A stretch of DNA of 5,193 bases. It comes from CAZZBK01 sp964652155 (GTDB taxonomy: Bacteria; Planctomycetota; Planctomycetia; Pirellulales; PNKZ01). The position numbers and the translations under genes were made by a program. The stretch lies in assembly GCA_964652155.1 (NCBI GenBank), contig CAZZBK010000240.1:1-5193 (forward strand), in the 5' to 3' direction. Below the pieces are notes generated by a model. The model did no database searches. It was not told where the DNA came from and saw only the letters and a program-made list of their open reading frames with translations. Below are positions 4,836-5,193 of this stretch, one piece after another; within the stretch, counting starts at the first letter, position 1, and the number at the start of each line of letters is the position of its first letter.

Positions 4836-5193
4836 GAGAAACGCTCTTCGGTCGATTTTGGTCGGCGCGTCGCCGTGGTTGATGGCGTGAACGCCACAGC
4901 GATGCATGACCTGGTCACAATTCCGTGGCTGGAGGCAAGTGTGTGCCGTCTCGCGCGTTGGAATATCAAGGGCCCATACCAGAATCGTCGGGGAATGTCG
5001 CAATTCCCGCGGTACTCCGCAAGAAATGGGACTGTTCCTCGCGCATCAGGCGGCTCTGGAATAGGCCCGGTGTTCCGCCGGTTGCGACGATCGCCGCCCG
5101 CGCCATTTCCGGACGGGGACGACCTGAATCGAAAAATCTGTCGTTTGGTAGCGCCCAAATCGGCAATCGCAGCGCTCGACGCACGTGCTGTCT
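4836..5193. other. Gene-free right end with clustered small hairpins
   Basis: 358 bp upstream of tRNA-Ser with no supported gene. It does hold several perfect short stems. TGGCG/CGCCA with a TGAA tetraloop lies at 4883-4896, GGGAAT/ATTCCC with a 6-nt loop at 4991-5008, and, directly abutting it, GCGG/CCGC with a TACT tetraloop at 5009-5020. GGCGG/CCGCC is at 5049-5053/5075-5079. Open frames on both strands lack start signals and domain features, and the longest one runs through the tRNA. It could hold an RNA gene or a decayed repeat; I do not recognise a family. Confidence 0.45.

Noticed and set aside
4658..5158. 166-codon minus-strand open frame at the right end
   Set aside because: It runs straight through the tRNA-Ser gene and has no start signal.

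Overview
The window looks like a chromosomal segment of a planctomycete, probably of the Pirellula/Rhodopirellula kind. That is an inference from the style of the secreted esterases, a lipoprotein resembling a planctomycetal family, the moderately high GC, the scarcity of Shine-Dalgarno sites and the type of intergenic repeats; no phylogenetic marker was compared. It holds three stable-RNA genes, three protein genes on the minus strand and about 1.2 kb of non-coding DNA rich in repeats and hairpins.

Layout. Positions 1-88 are the 3' end of tmRNA (ssrA, plus strand), followed at once by a textbook intrinsic terminator (91-123). A canonical tRNA-Cys(GCA) lies convergently at 266-337 (minus). 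After a 212-bp gap with two hairpins come three minus-strand genes. In transcription order they are an outer-surface-type lipoprotein (2834-3877), a secreted CE15 glucuronoyl-esterase-like protein (1458-2738, the only gene with a clear ribosome binding site) and a secreted CE1/COG4099-like esterase (550-1341). Gaps of 95 and 116 bp allow, but do not prove, co-transcription. A sigma70-like promoter sits 48 bp upstream of the lipoprotein gene.

From 3878 to 4753 no gene is supported. This stretch contains degenerate 7-bp repeat arrays. One pair (3965-4054) is arranged around an exact dyad centre, so the element could fold into a ~90-nt hairpin. A second cluster (4520-4581) has two other heptamer families, one of them a G-quadruplex motif. 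A GC-rich palindrome (4600-4620) follows. A tRNA-Ser(GGA) with an odd D-arm region is at 4754-4835 (minus), and the last 358 bp hold only small hairpins.

Function. The two esterases look like a small secreted set for cutting ester bonds in plant- or algal-type polysaccharides: CE15 enzymes cleave glucuronic acid-lignin esters, and CE1-like enzymes cleave feruloyl or acetyl esters. The lipoprotein's role is unknown. I see no defence system, CRISPR, integrase or transposase. The least explained content is the heptamer-repeat elements.
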